NCBI GenBank assembly: GCA_003284275.1
Contig: QBVU01000001.1
Span: 62,001-126,000, forward strand
Reading direction: 5' to 3'
DNA: 64,000 nt
Source of the DNA: Pelagibacteraceae bacterium AG-313-A04
Lineage (GTDB): Bacteria; Pseudomonadota; Alphaproteobacteria; Pelagibacterales; Pelagibacteraceae
Shown: positions 19,482 to 31,800 of the stretch, piece after piece
Layout of the letters: every line of letters begins with the position of its first letter
How positions within the stretch are numbered: the first letter of the stretch is position 1
Translations under genes and position numbers: made by a program
The notes under the pieces: generated by a model
Seen by the model: the letters and a program-made list of their open reading frames with translations, nothing else
The model's database searches: none
Told to the model about the DNA's origin: nothing

Positions 19482-21883
19482 TAGGACCTGATTGTAGCAC
19501 CAGTTTTTTTACTGACTATTTCAATAATTTTTTTACTGATTTCCTCTAAATCTTTTTCGGAAAGAGTCTTATCAATAGCTTGTAGTGTAACACTTATTGC
19601 AACTGACTTTTTATCTTTAGGAATATTTTCTCCCTCGTAAACATCAAAAGTTGATACATTTTGAATTAAATTCTCATTTACTTCTCTTATAATTTTTTCT
19701 AGAGTTCCAATTTTGAAAATTTTATCTATAACAAAAGCAAAATCTCTCTCTGATTTTTGATAATCCGAAGCTTGAAAGCTTTTTTTTCTTTGTCTCAATT
19801 TTTTGTTTGGTTCGGGGATATTTTTTAAGAATATTTCAAATCCAAAAATGTTTTTGTCTTTACAATCTAAGTTCTTAATAATTGCAGGGTGAATTTCACC
19901 GAAATAAGCTAAGCAAGGTCCTTTTTCTGATTTTAATGCTATCGATCCTGACCTACCTGGATGATAACTGTGCTTAGTATTGTTACTTACATAAAGATTT
20001 TTTTCTTCTATTCCAAGTTCGACTAAAGTTTTAATAGCATCACTTTTAATGTCAAAAACATCTACATTTCTTTCCTTATCTAACCAGCTCTTTCTATTTA
20101 TTTTTCCAGATTTTAAACCACCGATAACAATTTGTTGTTCGCCTGGATTTTTTCCAAAAAATGTTGGGCCAATTTCAAATAAAGATAAATCTTCATAACC
20201 TCTATCTTGATTCTTTTTTAAATATATCGCTAAATTAGAGAAAACTGATCGTCTTAAAACATCTAGATCAGAGGAAATAGGATTGTATATTGGAATTTCT
20301 TTTTCACCTTTAGAAAATTGTTTATCAATCTTTGAATCAGTAAAAGACCAAGTAACTATTTCCATATAGCCTTTGGAAGCTAAAGATCTCTGTGATAAAT
20401 GGAATAGTTTTTGCTTGAAGTTTAAAGTATCTTGGACTCTATTTTTGCTTGGTTTAATTAGTTTTATATTATTGAATCCTTTGATCCGAATTAGCTCCTC
20501 AATCAAATCTTCGTCCAAACTCACATCTGGCCTCCAGCTTGGCACCTCTACTTTAAGAACTTTTTGTTTTTTTTTACATTTAAAACCTAGAGAGGATAAA
20601 ATTTTATCAATTTCATTTATGTTTATTGATATACCAATTAGTTTTTCAAATTTTTCTACATGAAAATTAATTACCTTATTTTTGTGGTTTACTTTTCCAG
20701 TAATTTGAAACTTGCTAGCTTCTCCTCCGCAGATTTTTAAAATTAGTTCAGTCGCAAGCTCTAAACCGTCTTTTATTGAATTAGGATCAATTCCTCTTTC
20801 AAAACGATATTTCGCATCTGTGCTAATATTAAGTGCCCTAGCTGTTTTTCTTATCGAAGAAGGTCTAAAATAAGCAGCTTCTAAAAGTATATTTTTTGTA
20901 TCTAACTCGGTAGATGTAGTTACTCCACCAATAATTCCACCTAGACCTAGAATGCCAGATTTGTCTGAAATAACGCACATGTCTTTTTTTAATTTATATT
21001 TTTTATTATCTAGCGCCTCGAACATCTCACCCTCTTTAGCGTTCCTAACGATTATTTCTTTGTTTATTTTATCTGCATCATAAGCATGTAAAGGTCTGTT
21101 TAGATCAAACATTACATAATTAGTAATATCCACTACAGCAGAAATGGGTTTTAAACCTAATGCGATTAATTTGTTTTTAAGCCATTCAGGGCTTTCTTTA
21201 TTAGTAATATTTTTAATGTAACAACTCCCAAAGATATCACACCCTTGATTCTTTTCTTTTGTAATTAAAGTTTTAATTTGATGTTTTGTTTTTTGTTTAA
21301 TTTTTTTTCTCTTTATTTGTATTAATTTTCCAACTCCCGCTGATGAGAGATCTCTTGCAATTCCTCTGATGCCTAAACAATCAGCACGGTTGGGAGTTAT
21401 TGAAATATCGATAGCTTTTTGTGAACTGCTTTTGAAATAACTTTTTCCTATTTCCCTCTCTCTATTTTCAAGTTCTATTATACCTTCACTTTCATTTGAT
21501 AAATTAAGTTCACTTTCTGAGCAAAGCATTCCTTTTGACTCTACTCCTCTTATTTTTGCTACCTTTAATTCAAAATTAGTTTTAGGTATTAAAGCTCCTG
21601 GAGGTGCATAGATTGTAATCAAGCCTTCTCTAGCATTTGGAGCCCCACAAACAACTTTTAAAATCTCTTTGCCTCCAATGGTAACATCACAAACTTTTAA
21701 TTTATCAGCATTAGGGTGTTTTTCTGCTTTTAAAACTTTTGCAATTTTAAACTTACCCATCTCCCCAGAGTTTTCTTTTACACCTTCAACTTCAAGCCCG
21801 ATGTTTGTTAGCTGGCTAATAATTTCACTTTCTTTAGCTGTTGTTTTGAGGTGTTCTTTTAACCAAGGAATTGTGATGATCAT
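19481..21883 (-). CDS. pheT: Phenylalanyl-tRNA synthetase beta subunit
   Basis: N-terminal tRNA-binding domain, B3/B4, B5 and C-terminal FDX-ACB; next to pheS. Confidence 0.97.
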   Translation of the reverse strand: MIITIPWLKEHLKTTAKESEIISQLTNIGLEVEGVKENSGEMGKFKIAKVLKAEKHPNADKLKVCDVTIGGKEILKVVCGAPNAREGLITIYAPPGALIPKTNFELKVAKIRGVESKGMLCSESELNLSNESEGIIELENREREIGKSYFKSSSQKAIDISITPNRADCLGIRGIARDLSSAGVGKLIQIKRKKIKQKTKHQIKTLITKEKNQGCDIFGSCYIKNITNKESPEWLKNKLIALGLKPISAVVDITNYVMFDLNRPLHAYDADKINKEIIVRNAKEGEMFEALDNKKYKLKKDMCVISDKSGILGLGGIIGGVTTSTELDTKNILLEAAYFRPSSIRKTARALNISTDAKYRFERGIDPNSIKDGLELATELILKICGGEASKFQITGKVNHKNKVINFHVEKFEKLIGISININEIDKILSSLGFKCKKKQKVLKVEVPSWRPDVSLDEDLIEELIRIKGFNNIKLIKPSKNRVQDTLNFKQKLFHLSQRSLASKGYMEIVTWSFTDSKIDKQFSKGEKEIPIYNPISSDLDVLRRSVFSNLAIYLKKNQDRGYEDLSLFEIGPTFFGKNPGEQQIVIGGLKSGKINRKSWLDKERNVDVFDIKSDAIKTLVELGIEEKNLYVSNNTKHSYHPGRSGSIALKSEKGPCLAYFGEIHPAIIKNLDCKDKNIFGFEIFLKNIPEPNKKLRQRKKSFQASDYQKSERDFAFVIDKIFKIGTLEKIIREVNENLIQNVSTFDVYEGENIPKDKKSVAISVTLQAIDKTLSEKDLEEISKKIIEIVSKKTGATIRS

Positions 21884-22947
21884 TTGCTTAAACCTCTATA
21901 ATTTGTAGGGACATCTGATGGATCAAATCCAAAATGGCTTAACCATCTATAATCTGCCTCGAAGAAAGCTCTTAAATCATTAATTCCATATTTTAACATA
22001 GCTAAACGATCAATGCCTATTCCAAAAGCAAATCCTTGATATTTTTTTGTATCTATTTTTACATTTTTTAAAACATAAGGATGGACCATACCGCATCCTA
22101 AAACTTCTAACCATTTGTCTCCTTCTCCAATAACAATTTTTCCTTTTTCAATTTTGTATCCTATGTCAACTTCTGCTGATGGTTCCGTAAAAGGGAAATG
22201 ACTTGGTCTAAACCTCATTTTTACATTTTTGACCTCAAAAAATTCTTTTATAAAATAATCAAGACAACCTTTAAGGTGTCCCATAGTAATCCCTTTATCT
22301 ATATGAAGGCCTTCAAGCTGATGAAACATTGGGGCATGCGTCTGATCGCTATCGCACCTATAAGTTCTACCTGGAGCAATTATTTTGAAAGGTGGCTTGC
22401 TTGATAACATCGTTCTAATTTGAACTGGTGACGTATGTGTTCTTAACAATAATTTTTTGTTTTCCTCTAAATAAAAAGTATCATGCATATCTCTAGCAGG
22501 ATGCTCCTCAGGAGTGTTTAATGCAGTAAAGTTATTATATTCTGACTCAACGTCGGGTCCTTCTGCAACTACAAAGCCTATTTCCGAGAAGATAGAAGAT
22601 ATTTCATCTATAACTTGTGAAACTGGATGAATTTTTCCCTGTCGATCAGGTCTAATTGGTAGCGTAATATCAACTTTTTCATTTTTAAGTTTTTCATTGA
22701 TTTCAGCTGTTTCAATTTCAATATTTTTTTTTTCTAATTGATTGGTTAAATCATCTTTAATTTTGTTTAAATTAGAAGCAAACTCTTTTCTTTTTTCAGG
22801 ATCAAGAGAACCTAAGGTTTTGAATTGTTGTGTGATTTGACCATTTTTTCCAAAAAATTCGGTCTTTATGTTTTGAAGATCATCTTTTGACTTTACAGAG
22901 TCAATCTTAGCATTAAAGAAAGAACTTATTTTATCTAATTCACTCAT
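21880..22947 (-). CDS. pheS: Phenylalanyl-tRNA synthetase alpha subunit
   Basis: [51 protein letters not shown]. Confidence 0.97.
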   Translation of the reverse strand: MSELDKISSFFNAKIDSVKSKDDLQNIKTEFFGKNGQITQQFKTLGSLDPEKRKEFASNLNKIKDDLTNQLEKKNIEIETAEINEKLKNEKVDITLPIRPDRQGKIHPVSQVIDEISSIFSEIGFVVAEGPDVESEYNNFTALNTPEEHPARDMHDTFYLEENKKLLLRTHTSPVQIRTMLSSKPPFKIIAPGRTYRCDSDQTHAPMFHQLEGLHIDKGITMGHLKGCLDYFIKEFFEVKNVKMRFRPSHFPFTEPSAEVDIGYKIEKGKIVIGEGDKWLEVLGCGMVHPYVLKNVKIDTKKYQGFAFGIGIDRLAMLKYGINDLRAFFEADYRWLSHFGFDPSDVPTNYRGLSK

Positions 22948-22995
22948 TAAGTAATTGATTTTTTATATTAAGTTGGGATTAAATCAAAGACCCTT

Positions 22996-23352
22996 TTAAG
23001 CTAGGGAGGATTGAACCTTTTTTACCACTGATTTAAAGGCTTCAGGATTGCTATAAGCAAGCTCAGCTAGAACTTTTCTATCTAATTTGATTTTTGATTT
23101 AGCGAGGCCATTGATAAATTTCGCATACGTAAGTCCTTCGGCTCTAACACCTGCGTTAATTCTTTGAATCCAAAGTGATCTGAATTCTCTCTTTTTTGCT
23201 TTTCTGTCTCTATAAGCATATTGCATTGCTTTTTCCATCGCCTGTCGAGCAATTCGAATAGTGTTTTTTCTTCTACCTCTTTGACCTTTTACTGATTTTA
23301 AAACTTTATTATGTTTTGCTCTACTGACTACACCTCTTTTTGTTCTAGCCAT
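22996..23352 (-). CDS. rplT: 50S ribosomal protein L20
   Basis: [70 protein letters not shown]. Confidence 0.98.
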   Translation of the reverse strand: MARTKRGVVSRAKHNKVLKSVKGQRGRRKNTIRIARQAMEKAMQYAYRDRKAKKREFRSLWIQRINAGVRAEGLTYAKFINGLAKSKIKLDRKVLAELAYSNPEAFKSVVKKVQSSLA

Positions 23353-23353
23353 A

Positions 23354-23560
23354 TTATCCTCTTAAGTTATATGGCATATACGACCTGACAATTTTTGAAT
23401 CTTGCTTCGTCATAATTGTAGTGCCTCTTTGTTTTCTAATTTGTGAATTTGTTCGTTTAATCATGCCATGTCTTTTACCAGCTTGAGGCATTTTTATTTT
23501 TCCTGAAGCAGTAAATCTAAATCTTTTTTTTGCAGAGCTTTTAGTTTTTAGTTTTGGCAT
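23354..23560 (-). CDS. rpmI: 50S ribosomal protein L35
   Basis: [33 protein letters not shown]. Confidence 0.97.
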   Translation of the reverse strand: MPKLKTKSSAKKRFRFTASGKIKMPQAGKRHGMIKRTNSQIRKQRGTTIMTKQDSKIVRSYMPYNLRG

Positions 23561-23621
23561 AAAATATTTCGGACTTATATAGGCATTAATAATTCTTTAC
23601 AAGATACTTTTTATTAGCGAT

Positions 23622-24167
23622 TTACAGAGGTTGAATTATCATCACCATCTGTCTGCCTTCAAATTTTGGCTTGCTTTCAACTTTAGCAACATCTTTAGTT
23701 TCGTCTATAATCTTGTTCATCAAGTCTTTACCCAAATCGGTATGTTGCATTTCTCTACCTTTAAATTTGACTGTGAACTTTACCTTATTTCCTTTTGAAA
23801 TGAATTTTTTGGCATTTTTGATTTTAAAGTTATAATCGTGTGTTTCAGTTCCTGGTCTTAATTTAATTTCCTTAAGAGACACCGTTTTTTGTTTTTTCTT
23901 TGCTTGATTAGCTTTCTTTTGTAAATCGTATTTATATTTTCCCATATCCATAATTTTGCATACGGGTGGATTTGCATTTGGAGAAATTTCAATTAGGTCT
24001 AATCCTTCTTGTTTAGCTAGTTCAATTGCTTTATTTAGTGGCATTGCTCCTAGATTTCCTCCATCACTGCCAATGACCTGAACATCTAAAGCTCTAATTC
24101 TCTCATTTGCTTTAGGACCTTGAGGTTTGCTTCTTCTTTGAAAATAATTGGGTTTAAAATTTGACAC
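23622..24167 (-). CDS. infC: Translation initiation factor IF-3
   Basis: RIRALDVQVIGSDGGNLGAM...DLIEISPNANPPVCKIMDMGKYKY; GTG start. Confidence 0.97.
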   Translation of the reverse strand: MSNFKPNYFQRRSKPQGPKANERIRALDVQVIGSDGGNLGAMPLNKAIELAKQEGLDLIEISPNANPPVCKIMDMGKYKYDLQKKANQAKKKQKTVSLKEIKLRPGTETHDYNFKIKNAKKFISKGNKVKFTVKFKGREMQHTDLGKDLMNKIIDETKDVAKVESKPKFEGRQMVMIIQPL

Positions 24168-26087
24168 TTAGTTTAATGGCAACTTATTTGAGGAAAGCAT
24201 ATTTTTAATAAGATCTTCTCTTTTCATTATTTCTTGTTTATCAGAACCTAACTTTCTAACTGTAACCGTGTTTTCTGCAACTTCTTTTTTTCCACAAACG
24301 ATAATTAATGGAACTTTTGCTAGAGAATGTTCTCTAACTTTATAATTTATCTTCTCATTTCTTAAATCCATTTCACATTTTATACCTTCTTTAAATAAAT
24401 CTTCAAATAACTTTTTTACATACTCATTGTTCTCTTCGGCTATAGGGCATACAACAGCTTGTGCTGGTGAGAGCCAAAATGGTAACTTGCCAGCATAATT
24501 TTCAATTAAAATTCCAATAAATCTCTCCAAAGAACCGAACAATGCTCGATGTAACATAACTGGAACTTTTTTATTTCCATCTTTAGCAACATAAGTTGCG
24601 CCCAATCTATTTGGTAAGTTTAAATCAACTTGTAAAGTTCCACATTGCCAGTCTCTTCCTATTGCATCTCTTAAAACAAATTCAATTTTGGGTCCGTAAA
24701 AAGCACCTTCTCCTTTATTAATTGTATATTCAAGTTTTGATTGTTTTATTGCTGCAAGTAATGCCGCTTCAGATTTGTCCCATACGCTGTCATCTCCTAC
24801 TCTTTTTTCAGGTCTATCAGAATATTTTAAAATTACATTTTCAAATCCTAAATCTTTGTAAATTTGTAAAATCAAATTCGTTACCGACAATGACTCTTCT
24901 GTTATCTGGTCTTCGGTGCAAAATATATGTGCATCATCTTGAGTAAATGCTCTAACTCTTAGCAAGCCATGTAATGCACCAGAGGGTTCATATCTATGCA
25001 CTTTACCAAACTCGGATAGTTTAAGTGGTAAATCTCTATAGCTTTTTAAACCCTGGTTAAATACTTGAACACAACCTGGGCAATTCATTGGTTTTACGGC
25101 AAAAGTTTTTTCATCTGGTGTTTCAGATGTGAACATGTGTTCACCAAATTTATCCCAATGGCCAGATTTTTCCCAAAGCGTTTTATCTAAGAGCTCAGGT
25201 GTATTGATTTCTTTATATCCAGCAAGTCGTTGTTTTGCTCGCATATACTCGACTAATCTTTGAAATAACAACCATCCTTTCTCATGCCAAAAAACAGCGC
25301 CAGGACTTTCTTCTCTAAAATGAAAAAGATCCATTTCTTTTCCCAGTTTCCTGTGATCTCTTTTTTCAGCTTCTTCCAATCGATGTAAATAATCATCAAG
25401 TTCTTTTTTTGAACTCCAACATGTTCCATAAATTCTTTGAAGCATTTCATTATTGGAGTCTCCTCTCCAATAAGCTCCAGAGACTTTCGTTAACTTGAAT
25501 GCTTTTCCAATTTTTCCCGATGAGGCTAAATGTGGACCTCTACACAAGTCATGCCAAGTGTCTCCATGATGGTAGATTGATAACTCCTCATTTTTAGGTA
25601 TGCTTTCAATAATTTCTGCTTTGTAACTTTCCCCAATTTTTTTAAAATGTTTTATAGCCTCATTTCTTTTCCAAACTTCCCTTCTTGTTTTTACATCCCT
25701 GTCAATAATTTCAGACATTTTTTTTTCAATTTTTTTAAGATCTTCTTCGGTGAAGGGTTCTTTTCTTGCAAAATCATAATAAAAACCATTTTCGATAACT
25801 GGTCCTATGGTAACTTGTGTGCCTGGAAATAATTCTTGGACTGACATTGCCATTATATGAGCAGCGTCATGTCTTATGACTTCTAATCCTTCTTTGTCTT
25901 TTGATGTAATAATTCTTACCTTGGCATCTTGATTTATTTGGTGACTTAAATCTTTTAAATCTCCATCAACCTCCATTATAAGGGCGACTTTTTCCAATGA
26001 TTTGCTAATTTTTTTTGCTAAATCAAAACCAGTAATTGATTTTTCAAAATCTATCTTTTTTCCATCTAATAATTGAATTTGTGGCAT
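24168..26087 (-). CDS. thrS: Threonyl-tRNA synthetase
   Basis: TGS domain, RHDAAHIMAMSVQELFPG, FAVKPMNCPGCVQVF, class II motifs. Confidence 0.97.
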   Translation of the reverse strand: MPQIQLLDGKKIDFEKSITGFDLAKKISKSLEKVALIMEVDGDLKDLSHQINQDAKVRIITSKDKEGLEVIRHDAAHIMAMSVQELFPGTQVTIGPVIENGFYYDFARKEPFTEEDLKKIEKKMSEIIDRDVKTRREVWKRNEAIKHFKKIGESYKAEIIESIPKNEELSIYHHGDTWHDLCRGPHLASSGKIGKAFKLTKVSGAYWRGDSNNEMLQRIYGTCWSSKKELDDYLHRLEEAEKRDHRKLGKEMDLFHFREESPGAVFWHEKGWLLFQRLVEYMRAKQRLAGYKEINTPELLDKTLWEKSGHWDKFGEHMFTSETPDEKTFAVKPMNCPGCVQVFNQGLKSYRDLPLKLSEFGKVHRYEPSGALHGLLRVRAFTQDDAHIFCTEDQITEESLSVTNLILQIYKDLGFENVILKYSDRPEKRVGDDSVWDKSEAALLAAIKQSKLEYTINKGEGAFYGPKIEFVLRDAIGRDWQCGTLQVDLNLPNRLGATYVAKDGNKKVPVMLHRALFGSLERFIGILIENYAGKLPFWLSPAQAVVCPIAEENNEYVKKLFEDLFKEGIKCEMDLRNEKINYKVREHSLAKVPLIIVCGKKEVAENTVTVRKLGSDKQEIMKREDLIKNMLSSNKLPLN

Positions 26088-27244
26088 TAATTTTTAATTA
26101 ATCTTTTATATTCTTTTAAATTAGTTTGGCACATTGTTTCAACATCAAATTTTTTGGTTATATTTTTTCTACCCTCATTTCCAATAGATCTTAATTCATC
26201 TGATGATAATTGAATAACAGTATTTAAACTTTTAGCAAGTTCTCTTGGATCGTCGTGCTTATAAAGAAATCCAGTTTTTTTATTAACTACTGTTTCTTTA
26301 GACCCTCCAATATTACTTGCGATGATAGGTTTTCCCATAGATTGGGCCTCAACTGAAACTCTACCAAATGCCTCCGGTTCTATTGACGCCGAAACAACAA
26401 CATCGGCTAATGAGTATGCCAACGGCATTTCTTTACAATGAGGGATAAATTTAACTTTTTTATTTAAACTGTATCTCTGAACAAGATTAATTAATTTTTT
26501 ATAATAAACCTTTCTGCCTTGATCTGAGCCAAGTATTATTGCTTGGAAATTTGTAATATTATAATCTTCAATCAGTATATTTAGAGACTCTATAAATTTT
26601 TCTTGTCCCTTCCAGTAAGTTAACCTTCCTGGTAAAAGTATGGTAAATTTGTTTGAAGCTAGACCCCATTCTTGTTTAAGTTTTTCTTGTTTAAGAATTG
26701 ATATATTTTTTGAGTTATAATAATCGATATTTATACCTCTAAAAATTACTCTGAGTTTTTTTTCTTTGCTTAAATATTCACTATAGTTTTCGTTTATGTG
26801 CTCAAAGATAAAATTTGATCCGGCAATAGTCAATTTTGCTCTTAGCATTATACTATTATAAAATTTTTTAATATTGCTTTTAAAGTTATATGTACCATGA
26901 AATGTTGTAACAAAAACTCTTCTTGTTAGAAGAGATGCAAAATAGCACGACCAAGCTGGTGCCCTACTTCTTGCGTGCACAATATTTATTTTAAAAAAAA
27001 TTATATATAAAATTAGTGCTAAGGTATTAAAAATAATTAAAAGTGGATTTTTAGAATGAACGGGCAATCTAAATATTTTCACCTTATCTTTTTTTACAAA
27101 TTTTAATAATTCCCCACCTGAGGTAGCTACAAAAGATCCACATTCATTTTCTGGAAGAAAATGAGCAATATCGTAACAACCAGTTTCTGCTCCACCGTAA
27201 CCAAGTTTAGGAATAACTTGAAGAACATTTAATTTAGTAGTCAT
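26087..27244 (-). CDS. Glycosyltransferase family 4
   Basis: VIPKLGYGGAETG...LPGRLTYWKGQEKFIE...EPEAFGRVSVEAQSMGKPIIASNIGG. Confidence 0.9.
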   Translation of the reverse strand: MTTKLNVLQVIPKLGYGGAETGCYDIAHFLPENECGSFVATSGGELLKFVKKDKVKIFRLPVHSKNPLLIIFNTLALILYIIFFKINIVHARSRAPAWSCYFASLLTRRVFVTTFHGTYNFKSNIKKFYNSIMLRAKLTIAGSNFIFEHINENYSEYLSKEKKLRVIFRGINIDYYNSKNISILKQEKLKQEWGLASNKFTILLPGRLTYWKGQEKFIESLNILIEDYNITNFQAIILGSDQGRKVYYKKLINLVQRYSLNKKVKFIPHCKEMPLAYSLADVVVSASIEPEAFGRVSVEAQSMGKPIIASNIGGSKETVVNKKTGFLYKHDDPRELAKSLNTVIQLSSDELRSIGNEGRKNITKKFDVETMCQTNLKEYKRLIKN

Positions 27245-27280
27245 CTTATTTGTTATATAATAGCACTTAAATATTCTTAT

Positions 27281-28036
27281 ATGAAAAAATTCAAATATTT
27301 AAAATTATCAAAGACAAAAAAACTTAGATTTATAGACAATTATTATAAAAAAAATCTTTATATCGTTTTTCTTCCAGGTTTTATGTCTGATATTGATGGA
27401 AAAAAACCTCAAGCCTTTAAAAAATATGCTGTAAAAAATAAATTAGGTTTTTTAGCTATTGAGTATTCAGGACACGGTAAATCATCAGGAAAATTTACAA
27501 AAGGAAATATAACCAAATGGTCTAATGATGCTAGGAATTCAATTAAAAAAATTGTTAAAAAAAATAAATTTATACTTGTTGGTTCTAGCATGGGAGCATG
27601 GATCTCTTTAAATCAATTTAAATATTTTGAAAATGAAATTGTAGGTTTTATTGGTATAGGATCAGCTCCCGAATTTCTTGAAAGATTAATGTGGAAAAAA
27701 TTTCCAAAAAAAATTAAAGATGAAATTATTACTAAAGGATTAAGTGTTATTAAGAATGGGCAGTATGAATATCCTATTACATTTCAGCTAATTAAAGATG
27801 GAAGAAAAAATAAAATCCTATCAAAAAAAATAAGATCTAGAATTAAAGTAACAATGGTTCATGGCAGAAAAGATGAAGTTGTGCCAGTATCCTTTTCAAG
27901 AAAAGTCCTTTCGGTATTTCCAAATGCACAAAAGAAGTTAGTAGTAATTAAAAACGGTGACCATAGTTTATCAAGTCAAGTGCCCTTAAAAAAAATAATT
28001 AAAGAACTAAAAAGTGTTGTTAAAGATATAATTTAG
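27281..28036 (+). CDS. Alpha/beta hydrolase
   Basis: FLPGFMSDIDGKK, nucleophile elbow VGSSMGAW, GDHSLSS. Confidence 0.85.
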   Translation: MKKFKYLKLSKTKKLRFIDNYYKKNLYIVFLPGFMSDIDGKKPQAFKKYAVKNKLGFLAIEYSGHGKSSGKFTKGNITKWSNDARNSIKKIVKKNKFILVGSSMGAWISLNQFKYFENEIVGFIGIGSAPEFLERLMWKKFPKKIKDEIITKGLSVIKNGQYEYPITFQLIKDGRKNKILSKKIRSRIKVTMVHGRKDEVVPVSFSRKVLSVFPNAQKKLVVIKNGDHSLSSQVPLKKIIKELKSVVKDII

Positions 28037-28885
28037 TCCTTGAATATAAGTTGGGTGCTTTAATTTGTGATTAAAAAATTCTTTCATTTTTTTATTGTCT
28101 ACTTTTTTTGAGTCTTTATAAAAATTTCTTAACATTTCGCTTTCAACTTCTTCAAGTTTTACTGAATTAGGTTTCTCTAGTTTTAGTAATTTTGCACCGT
28201 AGGCTGCTACTTCAATTTGTGAGGCAGGTTTATCATCACAAATATTATAAATTTCATTATTTTTAAAATTATCAAGGGATTTAAATAAAATATTAGCTAT
28301 GTCCTCAACATGAATTCTTGAAAAAAAGTGATTTTTTTTATCAACAATTTGTACTTTGCCGGTTTTTAATCTTTTCAAAATATTAAACTCATTTGAATAT
28401 ATGCCGGCTAATCTAAAAATTTGAAGCGGATAATTTTTTTTATTCGATAAAATTTTCCAGTTTTTTTCTGCTTCTAATCTACTTATCCCATTATCTGACG
28501 TAGGTTGAGTGGCGCTATCTTCGTTGACCCAATCACCTTTGTGATCCCCGTATACACTAGTTGCTGATAAATATGTAATCCATTTACAATTAATTATTTT
28601 TTTTATATTTGCATCAAGGTAATTTGCTACAATATCTTTACCATCAATAGGTGGAATAGAAACTAAAATGTAATCTGCTTCCTCTATTTTTTTTTTAATA
28701 GACTCATCACACTTGTCTTCAGTAAATTGGTATGAATTTATTTTAATATTATTAAACTCTATCTGATGAGTTTCCTGTCTAGAAGTAACACTTAAATCAA
28801 AGTCTTTTTTTTCGTTAATTAACTTATTAATGAAACTTTCTGCAACTTGGCCAAAGCCAAAGCAAAAAACTTTAGTTTTACTCAT
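28007..28885 (-). CDS. NAD(P)-binding epimerase-like (extended SDR) protein
   Basis: KVFCFGFGQVAESF...YLSATSVYGDHKGDWVNED...RLAGIYSN. Confidence 0.8.
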   Translation of the reverse strand: MSKTKVFCFGFGQVAESFINKLINEKKDFDLSVTSRQETHQIEFNNIKINSYQFTEDKCDESIKKKIEEADYILVSIPPIDGKDIVANYLDANIKKIINCKWITYLSATSVYGDHKGDWVNEDSATQPTSDNGISRLEAEKNWKILSNKKNYPLQIFRLAGIYSNEFNILKRLKTGKVQIVDKKNHFFSRIHVEDIANILFKSLDNFKNNEIYNICDDKPASQIEVAAYGAKLLKLEKPNSVKLEEVESEMLRNFYKDSKKVDNKKMKEFFNHKLKHPTYIQGLNYIFNNTF

Positions 28886-31800
28886 TAACCTGCTTTCTTA
28901 GTATTAGATCTTAAACTGATAGGATTGTCTAATTTATCAAGCATTTCTATCGGACAAATTTGTTTAAATTTTTTAAGTTCATTATCAAAGTCATTTAATA
29001 TTTTCTGAGCAATTTTTGAATTAGTTTCTTTGACAAAAGTATTTAAATTTTCTTTCAAAAACTTCTTCCAATAATCTGTTTCAACTTCTTGCCAAACTAT
29101 TGAAGTCGGATTAACAAAATTTTCAAATGTATTATTATTATCATAAACAAATGCCATTCCACCCGTCATTCCTGCTCCAAAATTGTCACCTACCTCTCCT
29201 AGTATTATAGCTGTTCCGCCTGTCATGTACTCACAGCCATGAGCTCCACATCCTTCTACGACTGAAAAACTTCCAGAGTTTCTAACTGCAAATCTTTCTC
29301 CCGCTTGCCCAGATGCAAATAGTTTTCCTGAAGTTGCTCCATAGAGAACGGTGTTTCCTATTATTGTATTTTCATTTGAAACTAATGAACTTTTTGTAGA
29401 TGGATAAACAACGATAGTCCCTCCAGATAATCCTTTGCCAACATAATCATTGCAGTCACCTTCGACAATAAGTTTAATTCCTTTAGTTAAGAAAGCGCCA
29501 AGAGATTGTCCCGCTGAACCCTCTAGTTTAATATTAACTGTATTTTCCTTTAAATTATTATTACCAAATTTTTTATAAATGTGATGAGATAATCTTGTTC
29601 CTACTGATCTTGAAGTGTTTTCTATCTCATAGTTAAATTTATTTTCTGAATCCGTTTTAATCTTATCTTTTATCTCAGACCAAATCTTTTCATCGAGAGT
29701 ATCTGGTACTTCATTTATATGTTTGTCTTTACAGTATCTTAGATTTTCACCTGGATCAGCTTGAACTAATAGTGGATTTAAATCTAAATCATCTAAGTTA
29801 GATGCTCCTTTATTCACTTGAGTTAATAAGTCTGTTCTTCCAATAATTTCATTAATTGATTTAAATCCAAGAGAAGCGAGTATTTCTCTTACTTCTGTTG
29901 CTGCAAACTTAAATAAATTTACAACTTTTTCTGGGGTGCCAGTAAATTTTTCTCGTAAAGCTTCATCTTGACTGCAAACTCCAACTGGACACGTATTTGA
30001 GTGGCACTGTCTTACCATTATGCATCCCATTGCAACTAAAGAAGACGTACCCATTCCATATTCCTCTGCTCCCATCATTGCGGCCATCACAATATCACGG
30101 CCGGTTTTTAATCCTCCATCCGTTCTTAAAGTAACGTTATGTCTTAAATTATTTAAAGTAAGAATTTGGTTTGCCTCTGTTAAGCCCATCTCCCAGGGAA
30201 TACCCGCATACTTAATACTTGTTTGAGGACTAGCACCAGTTCCTCCGGAGTGGCCTGAAATTAAAATGATGTCTGCTTTTGCTTTAGCTACACCTGCTGC
30301 AATTGTTCCAATACCAGTTGATGCAACTAATTTGACTCCAACTCTCGCACCTGGATTAATTTGTTTTAAATCATAAATTAGTTGAGCTAAGTCTTCGATA
30401 GAATAAATATCGTGATGTGGTGGTGGTGATATCAAAGTTACACCTGGTGTCGAATGTCTTAATCGCGCTATTTCTTTTGTAACCTTAAAACCTGGTAGCT
30501 GTCCTCCCTCACCTGGTTTAGCTCCTTGAGCAATTTTAATTTCTATTTCGTTAGCGTTGTTTAAATAATCAACAGTTACTCCAAATCTAGCAGATGCAAT
30601 TTGTTTAACTCTAGAGTTTGCGCTATCTCCGTTAGGTAGTATCTTAAATCTTTTTGCATCCTCGCCCCCTTCTCCACTACAAGAGGCGCCTTTAATTCTA
30701 TTCATTCCCATTGCTAAAGTTTCGTGAGCTTCAGCTGATAGTGCTCCATGAGACATACTTCCGCTTCCAAATCTTTTTAAAATTTCTTCAATCGGCTCTA
30801 CTTCTTTGACATCGATAGGTTTTCTTTGTTTTTTAAATTCTAGTAAGTCTCTTATATTAATTGGAGGTAAATTATGAATTCCAGCTGAATACTTTTTATA
30901 TAGTTCATAAGAACCGCTACCTACTGCGCTTTGTAATAAATGAATTAATTTCCCTTGGTATTGGTGATCTTCTCCGCTTTTTCTATATCTGTATAACCCT
31001 CCGATAGGTAAAGTGAATACGTTTTTTGCGTTAAATTTTTCATGAAGTTCCTTAATCTTTTTTTCGATACCGATTATGCCTATTCCTGAAATTCTTGAAG
31101 ACATGCCTGGAAAATAATCTGAAACAATAGCTCTACTTAAACCTACCGCTTCAAAGTTGCATCCGCCTCTATAAGAGCTTATTACTGATATTCCCATCTT
31201 TGACATAATTTTTAGAAGACCAGCATCAATTGATTTTTTAAATTTGTTTACACATGTTTCAAAATCTGATTTGCCGAATAATTTTTTTTCAAATCTTTGA
31301 TGAATACTATCAATTGCAAGATATGGGTTCACTGTAGTAGCCCCGACACCAATTAAAATAGCAAAAGAGTGGGTATCCATTGCATCAGAGCACTCAACAT
31401 TTAGAGAACAATAGCCTCTCAATCCATGTTTTACTAAGTGAGAGTGCACTGCTCCTACAGTTAATATACTTGGAATGCTTGCTTTTTGATTTGTAATGTT
31501 TTTATCAGATAATATTAAACAAGTACTTCCTTCTCTAACAGCTGTTTCTGCCTCTTCTCTAATTAGTTCAATTCTTTCCTTGAGAGATTCTTCAATATTA
31601 AAAGTACAGTCAATTACTTTAATTTTTTTTGAAAAAAATTTTTTAAATTTTTTAAATTGTGAGTTGGTAAGTATAGGGCTGTCTAAAACATAAATATTTT
31701 CCTCTGTTAGATTATCAAAATCTAAAATGTTACCTAGATTCCCAAATCTTGTCTTTAAACTCATTACTTTATTTTCTCTTAAAGAGTCTATTGGTGGATT